This document shows, piece after piece, positions 62,786 through 64,000 of a stretch of DNA of 64,000 nucleotides. The notes under the pieces are model-generated. The model was given only the letters and a program-made list of their open reading frames with translations, did not search any database and was not told the DNA's origin. Position numbers and translations under genes: made by a program. The stretch comes from Rotaria macrura (Eukaryota > Rotifera > Eurotatoria > Philodinida > Philodinidae). Location of the stretch: the NCBI GenBank assembly GCA_900239685.1, contig OENT01000106.1, positions 1-64,000 of the forward strand. The letters are read 5' to 3'. How positions within the stretch are numbered: the stretch's first letter is position 1; each line of letters opens with the position of its first letter.

Positions 62786-63300
62786 GTGGTTCTTTCATTG
62801 GTTGTTACAGACAGACACGAATGGGTCCCATTTTCCACAAATTGTGGTTCCCTAAATCACTCCCTAAATCGAATCCACATTTGTGGATAATGAGACGACA
62901 TCAATTTCCTGGTCACCAAATAGGGATTTTTATTTAGGGATTATTTTTTGGGGATTTTTTTATTTAGGGATATTTTTAGAAATTTTTTTATTTGAGGATT
63001 TTCGAATTTGTCGATAGTTTACATGGTAGGTTTCGATTTGCCACAAATTGTGGTGTCCTAAATCTCCTTTACAGATATTTCCACAGCTATCGACAATTCA
63101 ATAATTAAGACAAATCTGGTGGTCAAATAGGGACTTTTGATTTGGGGAATTTTTAGTTTAGGGACTTTTTTAAACAGAAAACACAGTTATACGCGTGGCA
63201 ATGTTGACTATAGTTAATCCGATCCTTTACCAAGAAGTAAGTCAAGAAACGAGTTTCATGAAAAATGTTTCTCCAAAAGAACTGGTCACCAGATTCATTC

Positions 63301-63461
63301 CTTTCTTAAAGTGGTAAATAACACTTTCAGTTCGTGGAGAGCAACTGATGACCAGATTCACTTCTCTCTAGATGCATTGATAAACACTATCAGTTAATGG
63401 AGAAGAACTGGTGACCTGATGCTCTCCACGAACTGAAAATGTTATTTAATCCCTCAAGAAA
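63301..63461. repeat. Small inverted repeat, about 42-bp arms
   Basis: CTTTCTTAAAGTGGTAAATA (from 63301) through TTCGTGGAGAGCA (to 63343) is repeated inverted at 63420-63461. The loop contains further CTGGTGAC/GACCAGATTC motifs. Confidence 0.75.
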
Positions 63462-64000
63462 GAAAAGAATCTGATCACCAGATTCATTCTATGCTTCCTC
63501 TAAAGAAACGTATTTTATTATCTTTGAACATATCGTTAAATTGGTATGCTAAACTTGATAACAATCCACGATTGTTTGTGAGAAACTAGTGGATATATTG
63601 ATTATATTAAATGGAAAATATCTCACGGGCATTCACGATCGGAAACTAAGCATAGATTCTGGTTACCAGATTTGTTTCAAATTCGGTTATTGTGAATATA
63701 TATTATGATCTTGCAATTAATAGTGTCATCTAATCGTAAAGCTTATTACAATCAAGAGTTATTTGTAAATTATCGGTAGATACGTTTTCCGATTGAAAGA
63801 AACTTTTCATGTGCTCTCGTATTGAGCAACCGATCACACCTTCCGGTCACCAGATTCATTCTACGATTCGTCGAAGATGTATTTTATGGAACTGTGAATA
63901 ATGAATCTTTGTTTTCTAATATGGCACTTGAAAGAATGGTCCTTGGGAGATTAATAATGTTAATTACAAAAATTTCATCTGGTGCTAAGTGTTATTCCTT
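63462..64000. other. End of window: dispersed motif, no gene
   Basis: No coding exon. GGTCACCAGATTCATTCT-like sequence recurs (about 63475, 63660, 63846), continuing the repeat theme to the window edge. Confidence 0.5.

Noticed and set aside
62542-62937. 131-codon ORF with periodic sequence
   Set aside because: Produced by the 21-bp minisatellite, whose unit length is a multiple of three.
1-64000. tRNA genes, CRISPR arrays or bacterial-type operons
   Set aside because: Searches by eye for B-box sequence (GGTTCGAATCC) and regularly spaced direct repeats found none; all genes are intron-bearing or eukaryote-like.

Overview
The window looks like nuclear DNA of a small invertebrate, most likely a bdelloid rotifer (Rotaria/Adineta-like). 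The signs are AT-rich sequence, split genes with many short GT-AG introns of about 50-70 nt, eukaryotic gene families only, and short runs of TGTGGG/CCCACA, the hexamer reported for bdelloid telomeres. The taxon is an inference; no ribosomal or mitochondrial marker is present. No tRNA, rRNA or CRISPR array was seen.

Layout. 1-4.3 kb: decayed coding sequence split by a non-autonomous hAT-like element with 8-bp target duplications. 4.3-9.6 kb: no convincing gene. 9.6-11.9 kb (minus): complete 7-exon gene for ribosomal stalk protein P0. It is head to head, 370 bp apart, with an 11-exon trithorax/MLL (KMT2) histone H3K4 methyltransferase at 12.3-23.2 kb (plus). 26.5-28.1 kb: secreted acidic protein with polybasic sites. 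28.3-32.9 kb: a group of small, probably lineage-specific membrane proteins on both strands. 34.7-39.3 kb (minus): 14-exon LRRC45, whose 1.9-kb intron carries a perfect 530-bp palindrome. 39.9-43.9 kb (plus): 14-exon gene for an unrecognised 777-aa protein with a possible PP1-docking motif. 46.8-47.7 kb: calmodulin/centrin-like four-EF-hand protein. 56.9-57.5 kb (minus): PLAC8-family protein.

The right third is gene-poor and rich in repeats: fold-back elements near 49, 51 and 54-55 kb; telomere-like hexamers in both orientations near 60.2 kb; then tandem and inverted repeats to the end of the window. This suggests approach to a subtelomeric or heterochromatic block.

The genes do not form one pathway. 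They are housekeeping or regulatory loci (translation, chromatin, centrosome, calcium signalling) separated by lineage-specific membrane/secreted proteins and repeats. Exon structures were read by hand: I required GT-AG borders, continuous phase and, where possible, agreement with the family sequence. The four largest models (P0, KMT2, LRRC45 and the 777-aa gene) each close in frame.
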